From Acidobacteriota bacterium (lineage in GTDB: Bacteria > Acidobacteriota > Terriglobia > Acidiferrales > UBA7541), in NCBI GenBank assembly GCA_003223215.1, contig QHYH01000109.1, positions 1-64,000 on the forward strand: 64,000 bases of DNA. Reading direction: 5' to 3'. Shown in pieces: positions 10,496 through 20,681 of the stretch. The notes under the pieces were generated by a model that worked only from the letters and a program-made list of their open reading frames with translations, searched no databases and was not told the DNA's origin. The position numbers were made by a program, and so were the translations under genes. The stretch's first letter is position 1. Each line of letters opens with the position of its first letter.

Positions 10496-11473
10496 TTAGC
10501 GCTGCGGCGGCCCCGGAGCTTCGGTGAGCAGCAAAACCTCGAGATCACTCTTGGCTTCAACGTGGTAATGCACGCCGTTGGAGCCGTCAGCCTTGGCAAC
10601 GACAACGTCCATTTGCTGGGAGGCGTTTTCGGTGGCGCGCACGACAAGGCCGCTGGTGAGCGAAATGTAGGTGATCACTTCGTTCGAACCTTTGGCGGTG
10701 CCCATGGTTTTCAGCTGGTGGAGTTTGAAGGCTTCGGGCGTGGCGTCCTTGGGAGAAGATTTTTGCACCAGCTTGGCGCTGGTGAACAACACCGCGCAAT
10801 GGTCCATCGGACCGTTCGAGAAAGTAGCTTCTCCGGTGCTGGAAAGCTGCGCGGGGCGGCAAGGCTCGTCGCGGACGTAATAAGAATCACGCGTCCAGCT
10901 GAGCGCGGCGATCGGAGAAGTGGCCGGCTCGGGTTGCTCGACCTTCCATTTATCTCCGATTTTCGCGCGCGACGAAGGAATGGCCCAGGCTACGGCAAAC
11001 CGCGCCAGCCACTCTTTCCAGATCTGCTGTTGCTCGGGAGTAAGACCGTCGAGGCCGGTGATTTTTTCCGCAAGTCCTTCTGCCGAGATGGTGAATTCGA
11101 CGGGATTCCCTTCCGGCGAGAGGGGCGAGGCTTCGAACTTGGATTTCTCACCCGCCGGCTTTGCCGGGACGCCAAAATTATCGTTGAGGAATTGGCCCCG
11201 CGCGCGCATCGCGAATCTGTCGCCGGCTGGCTGCAAATGCAAAACCTCAATGCGGAGCAAACCCTGGGTGTCTGTCTGCGCAGCCGTCGGGGCCAGAGCG
11301 AGAGCAACATTGCTCTCGGTCTTGACGTTTTTCGAGCTTTGGCAGCGGATGAGATAGGTGAGAGTTTGTCCGGCGTGCAGCTGGGGAAGGAGACTCGTAC
11401 GCTGCTCCCGCGAGGGGGCGGAGGAAGCCACAGAAAGCAGCAGGCTCGTGAAAAGGAGAACGGTGCGCTTCAT
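10496..11473 (-). CDS. Secreted protein of unknown function
   Basis: 325 residues from [18 protein letters not shown], a clear signal peptide. The frame opens 52 codons earlier, but that part is arginine-rich and not family-like. The mature part starts near [22 protein letters not shown] and has alternating beta-strand character, with conserved-looking blocks such as [23 protein letters not shown] do not recognise a catalytic motif. It lies about 100 bp upstream of uvrB on the same strand. Likely an exported protein conserved only among close relatives. Confidence 0.65.
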   Translation of the reverse strand: MKRTVLLFTSLLLSVASSAPSREQRTSLLPQLHAGQTLTYLIRCQSSKNVKTESNVALALAPTAAQTDTQGLLRIEVLHLQPAGDRFAMRARGQFLNDNFGVPAKPAGEKSKFEASPLSPEGNPVEFTISAEGLAEKITGLDGLTPEQQQIWKEWLARFAVAWAIPSSRAKIGDKWKVEQPEPATSPIAALSWTRDSYYVRDEPCRPAQLSSTGEATFSNGPMDHCAVLFTSAKLVQKSSPKDATPEAFKLHQLKTMGTAKGSNEVITYISLTSGLVVRATENASQQMDVVVAKADGSNGVHYHVEAKSDLEVLLLTEAPGPPQR

Positions 11474-11698
11474 CGGACACCAGATCGAGGATACCGCGAA
11501 AAAGCCCGCTGCGGAGCCAGTTCGGAAACGAATTCTACTCTTCCACCGCTTTTGAGCGGGTGCACGGCTTCTGCGCTCTTGTGTTCGCTCAGAGGGTAAA
11601 GGCAAGCAAGGCAGCCGCCAGCGCAGCACGCTTCATCCTGATCCTCCGGTAGTTCTAATGACTCTCGCAGACGGCAAAGAAAGCGAGTATGCAAAAGC

Positions 11699-14326
11699 TC
11701 AATTCACGACTTGGGGTTGTGGAGTACTCTCCACCGTCAGACGGAGATCGGCGAGCGGCCCGGAGATTTTCAGGACATGCCTTTTTGCGGAAGCCTTTTT
11801 GGGTGTTGCTCTGGCCGGTTCCCGGGGCTGCATGGAGACACTCAAGTCCGCGTCCGAGCCAAAGCTCAGCGTACCTTGCACCGAAGTTTGCTCAAGGGCG
11901 GCATTCAGTTGCAGCCATTGCAACACGATGCCGCGATTGCGGATCAGAAAGGCGCATTCGCCCGCGGGCCATCGGGAAGTCCCCGAGTGTTCAGCGCCGT
12001 CTGCAATGCTGGCCGGCAAATCCAACCCGTTGAGCTCGACCTGTTTCAGATTCACGAAGCCGCTTCCGTCCAGACTCCGGAGCAACTCTTCGCGTCCAAC
12101 TCCTGCGGTCTTCAATTGCAGGTTTCCCGAACCGGCGCCGCTCAAACGGTCCGCCAGCCGCTCCGTTCCCGGCAATTTCGCAAGATTGACTTGTTCGAGG
12201 TCGGCTCTGATTTCGTAGCTCGGGCGTGGCAAGAAGCTGGCGCTGATCTTTGCCCGGACCCGCCCCCCGGCCCATTCGGCCCCGGAGTTCCGCACCTCCA
12301 TCTTCAAATCCCGCAGCGAGCCCTGGGCCACAACATTCTCCAGTTTCAGCTTTTCAACGGTCAAGCGAGCAATGCGAAGGCGTCCCTCGGCGTCGACGCG
12401 CCGCAGCAGTTCGCTGGCGGGCGTCGCGGGAGTAACTTCTCCCAAAAAGGAATGCAGCAGCCGCTCGAGCCAGTTCGGGCGCGCGCGCGGCCCCACCCAG
12501 CGATCCAGCTCAGCGGCATTCAAATGGTCCACGTTCAAATCGAATTTCCAGTGTGCGGCAGTATCTTTATCGGTCTTGGGCTCTTCTTCTATCTCTCCCA
12601 CCCAATTCCCGCCGAAGCCTGCGACCCTCAGCAGGCGGGCCGCGCGCCGCCCTTCGTTCCAGCCCAAGCTCGCTTCCGCTAGACTCAGCGGCTGGTTCAA
12701 GCCCGCAACCGTCAGCGATCCTTCGTTTACCGAGACTGACCCGTTCCAGCGCCCGTGGAAGGGCTCCTTCCATCTCCACTGGGTCACCGCGCTGGCCTCA
12801 CCCGTAAGTTCCCAGCCGTGATTGACCGGCCGCCCCAGAGAAGCCGCAAGCTTCAGAAAATCTTCGACCTTGGAAATATTTCCCTCGATGCCGATGCTTC
12901 CGGAGCCCGTCTTCAAATCCTGCGTAAACGTCAGATCCGCGGCATTCTCCATTGCCGGCGCGGCGCGGCGCAGCTTTGGTGCGATGACTTCGCGAGGAGC
13001 ACCGCCGAGTGCGACTCGCACAGGGCCGATCACCATGCGCGACCGCTCGCGTCCGCCGTTGACACGGCCGATTCGTACGGGCTCGACAAATCCCGGAACC
13101 TTGACCGTGCCACCGTTGCTCGAGAGCGCCGCAGATTGGATGGAGAGCGGCCAGCCATGCAGAATCATGCCACCGGTAAAATATTGGTCGGCGATGATAC
13201 CTTCGGCGACGTCGGGATGGAAGGCGCGATACCAAGCCAGCAAGTCCGAAGCCTGAACGCCCATCGAGTCCAGGCGCAATTCCATGGGCGTTGCGCTTTC
13301 CGAGGCGTAGCGGAACTTTCCGCGCAAGTTCGAGCGTAATCCTTCCACCGCGAATTGATCGGCGAGAATAGTCCCCGTTCCGACGTTCCATCGCCCGCTG
13401 ACGTCCACATCCAACCCGGGATTATCGGCCCGCTCGCTCAAATCCCAGCGGTGAATTCGACTCGCGCGAGCCTCGACGGAATAGGTCCAATCGCCCGGGC
13501 CATCATCCGTAGACGCAGTGCTCTTCGCCGTGGCGTACAAAGTAAACAGACCGCGGACGCCGTAATCCTGACCATGGTGAAGGCGGAAGACATCGGCGAG
13601 GGAAGCTTCGCCCCAGCGCAAGGTGATTTCCGCAGGCTGTAAGCGAGTGGAGGTCCCCGCCAGGTCCCCGTGGACGCGAATAATTCCCGTCGATTGCAGG
13701 AGAACGCCGCTGCGCCATGGCTGGGCTTCGAGTTGAAGCTCCCAGCGGCCAGGAGAGACTTGTTCGACGCTGCCGGCAACTCCGGTGAAGGCGAACGGAA
13801 GTTTCTCCTGTTGATTCTTGAAATCGATACGCCCTTCGTAGAATTTGATTTTTTGAAGGTGATTCACGGGAGGGACCGGCGAGGGCGGCCCATAAATCCG
13901 CAGTCCTTGCGTGGAAGTGTTCTTCGCCGGAGGAAGCCAGCCCTCAAGGTTCCATCGCCCTGCAAAGGTGCGCACCAAAATGAGGCTTGGCCTGCTGAAA
14001 GACAAGGTGCCAAATTCAAAATGGCCGCCGAGCAGGCCCTTCCACCGCAACCCGGCGCTCAGATGCTCGGCACGAAGGAAATACTCGTAGCCGAATGCGG
14101 GGTCTTCGCCCACGGTAACTCCGTCGGCGTAGAGTTGCAGGTTTGGGAAAATGCGAGCATCAAAACTGCGTACCTCAACGGGCCGTCCAAAGGCCCGTTC
14201 GAGACGTGCGGTGAGATAGGTGTGCACGCGATGCGTCCGCACCAGGAAGGACATGGCCATCTGTAAGGCAACAACCGCCAACACGATGGCGAGGCCCGAC
14301 TTCCACCATTTTCTGAGCTTGCTCAT
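11699..14326 (-). CDS. AsmA-like envelope protein
   Basis: 875 residues with one N-terminal membrane segment (about 11-29) and then the AsmA opening: LTARLERAFGRPVEVRSFDARIFPNLQLYADGVTVGEDP. A very long beta-rich region follows, with AsmA-type repeats (LRGKFRY, VNEGSLTVAGL, RADLEQVNLAKLP, GSGNLQLKTAG near residues 730-760). Family members sit in the inner membrane with the bulk in the periplasm and are linked to outer-membrane assembly or bridge-like lipid transport. It follows the rnc-lepB pair on the same strand with a gap of about 70 bp. Confidence 0.85.
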   Translation of the reverse strand: MSKLRKWWKSGLAIVLAVVALQMAMSFLVRTHRVHTYLTARLERAFGRPVEVRSFDARIFPNLQLYADGVTVGEDPAFGYEYFLRAEHLSAGLRWKGLLGGHFEFGTLSFSRPSLILVRTFAGRWNLEGWLPPAKNTSTQGLRIYGPPSPVPPVNHLQKIKFYEGRIDFKNQQEKLPFAFTGVAGSVEQVSPGRWELQLEAQPWRSGVLLQSTGIIRVHGDLAGTSTRLQPAEITLRWGEASLADVFRLHHGQDYGVRGLFTLYATAKSTASTDDGPGDWTYSVEARASRIHRWDLSERADNPGLDVDVSGRWNVGTGTILADQFAVEGLRSNLRGKFRYASESATPMELRLDSMGVQASDLLAWYRAFHPDVAEGIIADQYFTGGMILHGWPLSIQSAALSSNGGTVKVPGFVEPVRIGRVNGGRERSRMVIGPVRVALGGAPREVIAPKLRRAAPAMENAADLTFTQDLKTGSGSIGIEGNISKVEDFLKLAASLGRPVNHGWELTGEASAVTQWRWKEPFHGRWNGSVSVNEGSLTVAGLNQPLSLAEASLGWNEGRRAARLLRVAGFGGNWVGEIEEEPKTDKDTAAHWKFDLNVDHLNAAELDRWVGPRARPNWLERLLHSFLGEVTPATPASELLRRVDAEGRLRIARLTVEKLKLENVVAQGSLRDLKMEVRNSGAEWAGGRVRAKISASFLPRPSYEIRADLEQVNLAKLPGTERLADRLSGAGSGNLQLKTAGVGREELLRSLDGSGFVNLKQVELNGLDLPASIADGAEHSGTSRWPAGECAFLIRNRGIVLQWLQLNAALEQTSVQGTLSFGSDADLSVSMQPREPARATPKKASAKRHVLKISGPLADLRLTVESTPQPQVVN

Positions 14327-14396
14327 GCCGTTCGGAAGTTTAAGGAACTCTAGCCCAAAAAGGTAGCGCCCGACGAGGACGAACGCTAGTCCCTCG

Positions 14397-15212
14397 CTAA
14401 TGCACGGTATGAAGCATACGGCTCCATCGCGTGCGCGAAGGCAGGTGCGCGAGTGTATCGAATACCCCTACCAGCCTCGACCAGAACGTGCTTTCCCCGG
14501 TGTAGTCGTTGCTCTTAGCTTCGACCGACCAATAGATCAAGAAAGGCCGCCCCATAATGGCGTCGCGGTCCACGAAGCCCCAGAAGCGGCTGTCCCAGCT
14601 CTGATCGCGATTATCCCCCATTGCGAAATACTTCCCGGCCGGCACAACAATTTCTATGCCCTTCACAAACTTTCTCATTTCCTGCGCCCACTCCGGCTGA
14701 AGTTGCGACGCAATCATCTGGCTTGGGGTCGGAGGAAAGTTGTAGTTCAACGGGTCATAACGGGCCGAAGGATCGTGGACGACGTAGGGCTCGTTAAGCA
14801 TCTTGCCGTTGACGTAGACCGCCTGGTCCACCACCTTCACACGGTCGCCCGGCAAGCCAATCACACGTTTCACAAAATGCTGGTGTTCCTGATAAGGGAA
14901 CTTGAAAACGATGATGTCGCCGCGCTGGAGCGGGCGATACGGCAGGAATTTGTCATACCAGGCGCCGGTGCCGCCAAAAATAAACTTGTTGACCAACAGG
15001 TGGTCCCCGATCAGCAGCGTCCCTTCCATAGATGCCGACGGAATCTTGAAGGCCTGCACAATGAAGGTCGTGCCGAACAGAGCCAGAATCACGGTAACCA
15101 GCAGCGACTCCAGATACTCGGAAAGAGTGGTTTCTTCCCGGCGTTCCCGGCGCTTTTCTGGCTTAGCCACCGGTGTTTGTTCCTGGACTGGGGCCAGTGT
15201 TTGCTCAGGCAT
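14397..15212 (-). CDS. lepB: Signal peptidase I
   Basis: 271 residues. LepB removes signal peptides from exported proteins at the membrane. The catalytic Ser61 lies in IPSASMEGT and the general-base Lys115 in HFVKRVIGLPGD; MGDNRDQSWDSR and GFVDRD are the later signature boxes. One membrane segment (about 37-54) precedes the active site. The N-terminal 30 residues are charged and Glu/Arg-rich. It begins 6 bp after the rnc stop, so the two form an operon. Confidence 0.95.
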   Translation of the reverse strand: MPEQTLAPVQEQTPVAKPEKRRERREETTLSEYLESLLVTVILALFGTTFIVQAFKIPSASMEGTLLIGDHLLVNKFIFGGTGAWYDKFLPYRPLQRGDIIVFKFPYQEHQHFVKRVIGLPGDRVKVVDQAVYVNGKMLNEPYVVHDPSARYDPLNYNFPPTPSQMIASQLQPEWAQEMRKFVKGIEIVVPAGKYFAMGDNRDQSWDSRFWGFVDRDAIMGRPFLIYWSVEAKSNDYTGESTFWSRLVGVFDTLAHLPSRTRWSRMLHTVH

Positions 15213-15218
15213 TCCTGC

Positions 15219-15968
15219 TTAGCCTTTCACTCCTGTCCGCTCGAGTTGTTCCAGCGCGCTGCGAGCCGCCCGCTGCTCCGCCTCTTTTTTCGTGCTGCCC
15301 TCGCCCCTCGCCAGGCATTCCCCGTTAATCCAAACTTCGATCTGGAAAGTCTTTTGATGATCCGGCCCGCTCTCTCCCGCCAGGCGATACTCTGCCGGCG
15401 CTTGCCCTCGCCCTTGCAGAAATTCTTGCAGCGCCGATTTGCGGTCTGATTCCGCGATGCGCTCACCGCGTCCCTCAAGTGCCTGCTCGAACAGGACCCG
15501 CTGCAACAATTCCCTGGCGGCGCTGAGCCCGGAATCGAGATAGACAGCCGCCACCACAGCTTCGAAGGCATCGGCGAGCAGCGTTTGCTTTTCACGCCCC
15601 CCGGTTTTCTCTTCCCCGCGTCCCAAGCGGAGGTGCTCTCCAAGGTGCAAGCGCCGGGCTGCCGACTCGAGCGAACTTGCGTTTACGATGCGCGCCCGGC
15701 TCTTGGAAAGCTGGCCCTCGGACCAGTCCGGAAAAGCGGCGAGGAGATACTCGCTGGCAAGCAGTTCGAGGACCGCGTCCCCAAGAAATTCCAGCCGTTC
15801 GTTATCCGACAGATGTGTGGAATCTCCCGGCGCATCCGCACTGGCTCCGCGCAACTCAGGGATCGCCGAACTGTGGGTCAAAGCTCGATCGAGCAGCCCT
15901 CGATTCGAGAACTTGTGACCGAGGCGTTCCTCCAACGCCGCTTCGGGATTCCGCATCACTTCGTGCAT
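15219..15968 (-). CDS. rnc: Ribonuclease III
   Basis: 249 residues. Cuts double-stranded RNA in rRNA and mRNA processing. The signature NERLEFLGDAVLELL and the second acidic site ADAFEAVVAAVYLDSG are present. A C-terminal dsRNA-binding domain runs from about residue 175 (KSALQEFLQGRG to AARSALEQLE). An internal Met5 (MRNPEAALEERLG) is an alternative start. It is the first gene of an rnc-lepB operon. Confidence 0.95.
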   Translation of the reverse strand: MHEVMRNPEAALEERLGHKFSNRGLLDRALTHSSAIPELRGASADAPGDSTHLSDNERLEFLGDAVLELLASEYLLAAFPDWSEGQLSKSRARIVNASSLESAARRLHLGEHLRLGRGEEKTGGREKQTLLADAFEAVVAAVYLDSGLSAARELLQRVLFEQALEGRGERIAESDRKSALQEFLQGRGQAPAEYRLAGESGPDHQKTFQIEVWINGECLARGEGSTKKEAEQRAARSALEQLERTGVKG

Positions 15969-15993
15969 AATTCGGGCACGCTGCCTGCCCTGC

Positions 15994-16896
15994 TTACTTT
16001 GGCGCGCTCAGCTCCGTAGAACTTTTCTTCTTGGTGTCGTCAGCCTGCGCTTTGCAAACCGGCTGCATCTGGCCCGGCGAGGAAGCACACTTGTTGAACG
16101 CGGTGATGGCGTCGTCGAAATGCGAGGTGTTCTTGTTGGCCACCCCCAGCAGGTAGTAGTTGACCGGGTCGGGGTTCGGGTCCACTTTCACCGCTTCATC
16201 GAGCTCGGTGATGGCCTCCGCATTCCTTCCCCGCCGAATGTAGACCAGTCCCAGACCGCTGTGGGCCATGGCCAAGTCTTGATTTTTCGCCGCAGCAAAC
16301 GTTTCATCCGTCATGTTCGCCGGCTTGGGAAGCGTAGGAGCGATCTCGATCGCCTGCTTTGAATACTGTTCCGCCTTCGCGAGCAACTGGGCCGCTTCTG
16401 CCGCCGGAGTGCTCGCATTGATTCTGCGCGGAAGCGTCTGGGCCATGAGCGCGAGTGTGGAGACGTCATTGGGCACGAGCGCAATTGCCTTTTCTCCGTA
16501 TTCCTGCATTTTCTGCACTTGGTTCTCTTGCAAGTAAGCAAAAGCCAACGGGGCGTACACACCGGACTTGTAGCGCGTTTCGGGGTATTTCTGGAGAAAA
16601 GCCTCGCCCGACTGGATCTTCTGTTTTGCGTCATTCATCGGCACCGCTTGGAACGCCTTGAAGGCCGCATCTTCTTCGGCGCTCACCGGAGGCGGCGCGC
16701 TGTCCAAAGACAGCGGGGTGACGTCCGGCGTCTTGGACTTGTCGGTGGACGGCGCCGGCGGCTGGCTCTGGCTGCCCTGGCCGCTTTGGCCGTTCAGAGA
16801 ACCCTGGCTCCCCTGTGCCACAGCCAGGCCGCAGGAGCTCATCAAGAATCCCGCTAGGGTCAGTGCTTCCAACCAAAGATTCGCCTTTCTTCTCAT
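15994..16896 (-). CDS. Exported TPR-repeat protein
   Basis: 300 residues. MRRKANLWLEALTLAGFLMSS is a signal peptide that ends near Cys22, so a lipoprotein is possible. A low-complexity Gly/Ser/Gln linker follows. Residues about 75-280 contain TPR-like helical pairs (FAYLQENQVQKMQEYGEKAIAL, AHSGLGLVYIRRGRNAEAI, YYLLGVANKNTSHFDDAI). TPR proteins are scaffolds; no partner is evident. A GGAGAA ribosome site precedes the ATG. It lies 25 bp upstream of rnc on the same strand. Confidence 0.78.
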   Translation of the reverse strand: MRRKANLWLEALTLAGFLMSSCGLAVAQGSQGSLNGQSGQGSQSQPPAPSTDKSKTPDVTPLSLDSAPPPVSAEEDAAFKAFQAVPMNDAKQKIQSGEAFLQKYPETRYKSGVYAPLAFAYLQENQVQKMQEYGEKAIALVPNDVSTLALMAQTLPRRINASTPAAEAAQLLAKAEQYSKQAIEIAPTLPKPANMTDETFAAAKNQDLAMAHSGLGLVYIRRGRNAEAITELDEAVKVDPNPDPVNYYLLGVANKNTSHFDDAITAFNKCASSPGQMQPVCKAQADDTKKKSSTELSAPK

Positions 16897-17228
16897 GCCA
16901 TTTCTCCTATTCCGTCTCGTTCCCTACCCGCTTAAGGGTATCACTTCACCATCGCAAACCTACCTCGGGACACCTTGCTGGCCGGTATCAAGCTCTTTGC
17001 TCTCTCTACGCTTCCTTGCCGGCCGATTGCAGGTTCCCGGAAAACTCGACGCACTTTTGTCAATCGCCTGCTTTGCATGCCGATCCGCTTTGTCTGCCGG
17101 ACGAGGAGCCAGTTTGAGCAAGGCATGCTGCTCCCGCGCAAAGTCTCGCTCCTCGAACAACGCAAGCCCGATCCCTTCATGCTTCGTTGTCTCCCGTCGC
17201 AGAGACCTAAACCGAAATGAAACTCTGT

Positions 17229-18857
17229 CTATGGCTGCGACGCAGGCTTGTCGTTTGCAGATGCGGCAAGTTCCTTTTGCGCTGCCTGCCTGGCCTCCGC
17301 CGGTCCGCCCTCGACCGCCAGCGCCGATTCGTACTCCGCTTTCGCCTCGGAGGTATTGCCTTCATAATCATAAAGCCGCGCCAGGTAAACATGCGACCAG
17401 GCCAGTACTCGGGGGTCTCCTGTGGCGGCGTGCTCTCCGGCGGTTAATCGGCCAAAGACTTGCTTGGCCCGGGCGGAGTCGTGATTCATGTAGGCGGCCA
17501 CGCCCATACCAAACCAGGCGCGCGGCTGGTCGGGATACTTGCTCAAAACTTTCTGGAATGCAGCTTCGGCGGCGCGAGGATTCTTTGCGGCAATCTGCCG
17601 CTCGCCTTCCGTAAGCGCCGAGATAGCTTCCCTGTCGTCGGGTACGGTTGTCGGCAAGGCTTTTTTCGGGTGCGCCACGGCTTCCACCGCTGCACCGTCG
17701 GTCTCGGTCGCATCGGCAGGGGCGAACTGGATCGCGGCTATGCGTTTGGCCTCCGCTTTTTCGTCGATGCTCCTCACCAAATCAGGGAAATACCGTTTCA
17801 TCGATGGTTCCGACTTTTCAAAATCGGCCAACGCGGTGACCAGGGGCCTTACCAAAACGTACCCGTCAGCGTCGTTGCGGGTCAACGCCGCTTCACGCTC
17901 CCCCGGCGAAATCCGCTTCATTCGTAGTTCCACCGCGCGTACAATGCACTCTGCGAAGTACGAGGGAAAATCATCCTTCAGGTCTTTCACGAGCCGCGGC
18001 GCTTTCGCGGCGGTGTCGTAGAGCAGCCCCTTCACCGCGACCACATGGGGATACATGAGCGGGAGCGGGTCCAGCATAAAGTGCAGGAAGGCGTGTCGCA
18101 CTACGTCCAGAGGGATGTCATCTGCTCCGCTGAGCACCAGCGCATAGTGGTCGCCAAAATTCCTCACGTTGGTAATTCGCCCTACCAGCGGTTCGACAAT
18201 GATGTTGAACTTCCGCGGGCCGTAAGGATCGAGAGTCTCCCGGAGATACCCGGCCGAGGTGTACACCACTTGTGTTAACGGTTCATGCAGGCGCTGGATT
18301 TCCCGGTTGTAAATCGGCTGCACTTGCTGCCAGAGATCGCCAATCTTCTGTTCCTGGTAATAAGTCGAAAGAAGTTCGCTGAATCCCAGAAGCGCGATCA
18401 CATCGGGCGGCAATTCGTCACGCCGCAAGATGGACTGAAACGCAGGAGCGGGACCGGACACCAGCCCAAACCACAAGTATCTGGAGAGTGTCGCTCCAGG
18501 GTCGCGCAATTCGTGCTGCCGATAGAATTGCCGAACCGCATCCACCGCTGGCCCGCTCTGCTGCCGCAACCGCTCGCGCATCTGGGCACGGAAAGCGGTC
18601 CAATTATCGGAGCTCATGTTAGATTCAAAACCCGAAGCGAGCAGCGCGCACATGGTGGTAAACATGGCTTCGCTGCCATCCACGGTCACGGTGGTTTCGG
18701 CGGGAGCCTGCGCGCGCGAGGCGACGGCGGGCGCCTGCATCTTGCGCGGCGTCTGCGTCTGTGATTGCGATGGGGCTAGCGGGGTGCCCTGCGAGGCAGC
18801 CTGCCAGGCCATGGTGGCACCGAGTCCCAAAAGCGCCGTTAGTCCTAGTTTTCTCAT
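17229..18857 (-). CDS. Exported protein of unknown function with C-terminal TPR-like repeats
   Basis: About 542 residues starting at MRKLGLTALLGLGATMAW, a signal peptide; a GTG seven codons upstream (18878) is an alternative start. The central region (about residues 60-390) is a conserved-looking helical domain, including RYLWFGLVSGPAPAFQ, GPRKFNIIVEPLVGRITNVR and RHAFLHFMLDPLP. I do not recognise it and no metal-binding motif stands out. From about residue 415 TPR-like units appear (AEAAFQKVLSKYPDQPRAWFG, ARLYDYEGNTSEAKAEYESAL). The 332 bp between this gene and the downstream TPR gene contain nothing I can identify. Confidence 0.65.
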   Translation of the reverse strand: MRKLGLTALLGLGATMAWQAASQGTPLAPSQSQTQTPRKMQAPAVASRAQAPAETTVTVDGSEAMFTTMCALLASGFESNMSSDNWTAFRAQMRERLRQQSGPAVDAVRQFYRQHELRDPGATLSRYLWFGLVSGPAPAFQSILRRDELPPDVIALLGFSELLSTYYQEQKIGDLWQQVQPIYNREIQRLHEPLTQVVYTSAGYLRETLDPYGPRKFNIIVEPLVGRITNVRNFGDHYALVLSGADDIPLDVVRHAFLHFMLDPLPLMYPHVVAVKGLLYDTAAKAPRLVKDLKDDFPSYFAECIVRAVELRMKRISPGEREAALTRNDADGYVLVRPLVTALADFEKSEPSMKRYFPDLVRSIDEKAEAKRIAAIQFAPADATETDGAAVEAVAHPKKALPTTVPDDREAISALTEGERQIAAKNPRAAEAAFQKVLSKYPDQPRAWFGMGVAAYMNHDSARAKQVFGRLTAGEHAATGDPRVLAWSHVYLARLYDYEGNTSEAKAEYESALAVEGGPAEARQAAQKELAASANDKPASQP

Positions 18858-19020
18858 TCCGGCTGCCGCAGCCCTCACTCGGGCAAGTCGCTTTCTCTAT
18901 TTTTCACCTTTAGCATCTCTCAGCATGGAAGGGAACACCGGGGAGCGCTCCAGGTTCTCTCACAATGCTGCGGCATCCCTTCAATCTAACGTTGCCCTCA
19001 CTATCCGTCAAGGAATCGCG

Positions 19021-19040
19021 TTTATTCGAGTTTATTCGAA
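19021..19040. repeat. Tandem 10-bp repeat in divergent intergenic region
   Basis: TTTATTCGAG and TTTATTCGAA stand head to tail in the 360-bp gap between two divergent secreted-protein genes. It could be an operator half-site pair, but nothing ties it to a regulator. The rest of the gap (18858-19217) shows no gene. Confidence 0.3.
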
Positions 19041-19217
19041 TCGCGCTTGGGCGCGGAAGTCTTCCGAGCCAGTCGGATCGAGCGAACAAGGCGTTTTCGA
19101 CCGCGTTCCCTTTACGGACTTTCTTCGTTCATCTGGTTGCAACGCTTGCCCCCATTCAACGCATCTGCTTAGACTAGAAATTCGCGCAAGCTTTTGAAAC
19201 AGGATGGCTCTCGAGGA

Positions 19218-20681
19218 ATGGCTCGGCTTCCAAGGCACACACTCCTTCTTATCCTCGGACTTCCCGTCGTGTCGGCCGCTCCTCCGGGTAGGGTGTACGC
19301 CCAGCTAGTTCGCCAGGGCACCACCACGCCAGGCCAGCAAGCGGCTACCGGGCAGAACAGTATGAAATCCCAAACATCCTTGGGGAAGAAGCGCCTTTCT
19401 CAAGAGGTACAGCTTACCGGCGACGCGTCCTGGATGGATACCGGCATCGACGTGCAGCCTGGCGAACACGTGGTCATTACCGCAACCGGTAAGCTGCGCT
19501 ACTCCGAAGCCAAAGAAGACAATGGGCCCGACGGTCTTGCCCGGGGCTTTCGTGATCTCCTGCGCATCCTGCCTTTTAACGAAGCGGGACGCGGCGCTTT
19601 GATCGGGCGCATCGGCGACAAAGACGTGGCGCAGCCCTTCCTGATTGGCTCGCACCGCGATGTGGTTGCGCCCATTGCCGGGTACCTGACGCTCGGAATC
19701 AACCAGACAAGCGACGATACCGGCAGCGGCACCTATGTCGTGCAGATTGAGGTGTACGCTCCGGAAGACGGCCAGGCGCACACCGTGGCCAAGCAACTCG
19801 GCTCCATCCCCGGCATCGACAGTGCTCTTTTCTCCAAAATCCCGCGGCGTGTCTCGGACAAGCAAGGCCATCCGGGTGATATGGTCAATTTTCTTATTCT
19901 TGGCTCGGAACCGGCCATGCAACAGGTTTTCACTGCCGCTGGCTGGGTAAAGGTGGATGCCGACGTCCAAGATGCGATCCTCCACGGCGTTCTTGAAAGC
20001 ATTTCGAAAGAGTCCTATGTGACCATGCCCATGAGCCAGCTCTATCTGTTTGGCCGTCCGCAGGACTACGGCTGGGCGCACGCCGAACCCATTAGCGTGG
20101 TAAAGACCCGCAACCACCTGCGCATCTGGAAAGCTCCGTATCAAGTTCATGGAGAAACGCTCTGGGTAGGCGCTGCGACTCATGACATCGGACTCGAACG
20201 GGACCAGCGCAACAATGGAATTACCCACAAGATCGATCCCGATATTGACCTTGAGCGCGACTACCTGGAGAAGACGCTTTCCTCTACGGGTTTGGTTAGC
20301 GAAATCACTTACTTGCTCCCCGACCATCCCCTGAAGGAAGCCACGACGGCCACCGGCGGCAGCTTTCATTCGAACGGCAAAGTTCTTGTGCTGAAACTCG
20401 CCGAATCCGCAACCACGCTATCGATCCTCAAGCGCCGCGCTTCGAGGTGCTCCGCTCGTGTCGGACTGCTGCGGAATTTGCGCTGCGGCGTGCTCGGCAT
20501 TTTCTACTTCTCAGGCTCCAACTCCAACTCGATGACGCGGTCCACTTCCTCGGCCTGCGCTTCCGGGAGCTTCAGCACCAGTCCTCCCTTGACGACGCTG
20601 ACCTCGACGGTCGTTCCATCACGCAACAACTTCGCCGAACGCACGCCGCGCGGGATGCCTGCCAGCGCCAGCAACGGCTGA
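19218..20681 (+). CDS. Exported LssY_C-domain protein
   Basis: 487 residues from MARLPRHTLLLILGLPVVS (signal peptide); the frame also opens at a TTG eight codons earlier. Residues about 60-170 look like a LecA/PA-IL-type beta domain (DVQPGEHVVITATGKLRY, GALIGRIGDK, GYLTLGINQTSDDTGSG). Residues about 200-395 look like an LssY_C domain (DMVNFLILGSE, QLYLFGRPQDYGWAHAEP, WVGAATHDIGLE). After about residue 400 the frame runs 178 bp into the 3' end of the convergent fucosidase gene with unlike, Arg/Cys/Ser-rich sequence, so the natural C-terminus may have been lost by a frameshift. Confidence 0.65.
   Translation: MARLPRHTLLLILGLPVVSAAPPGRVYAQLVRQGTTTPGQQAATGQNSMKSQTSLGKKRLSQEVQLTGDASWMDTGIDVQPGEHVVITATGKLRYSEAKEDNGPDGLARGFRDLLRILPFNEAGRGALIGRIGDKDVAQPFLIGSHRDVVAPIAGYLTLGINQTSDDTGSGTYVVQIEVYAPEDGQAHTVAKQLGSIPGIDSALFSKIPRRVSDKQGHPGDMVNFLILGSEPAMQQVFTAAGWVKVDADVQDAILHGVLESISKESYVTMPMSQLYLFGRPQDYGWAHAEPISVVKTRNHLRIWKAPYQVHGETLWVGAATHDIGLERDQRNNGITHKIDPDIDLERDYLEKTLSSTGLVSEITYLLPDHPLKEATTATGGSFHSNGKVLVLKLAESATTLSILKRRASRCSARVGLLRNLRCGVLGIFYFSGSNSNSMTRSTSSACASGSFSTSPPLTTLTSTVVPSRNNFAERTPRGMPASASNG

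Noticed and set aside
10396-10647. Upstream extension of uvrB by 84 codons
   Set aside because: It overlaps the neighbouring gene, is not UvrB-like, and the family start [10 protein letters not shown] has its own ribosome site.
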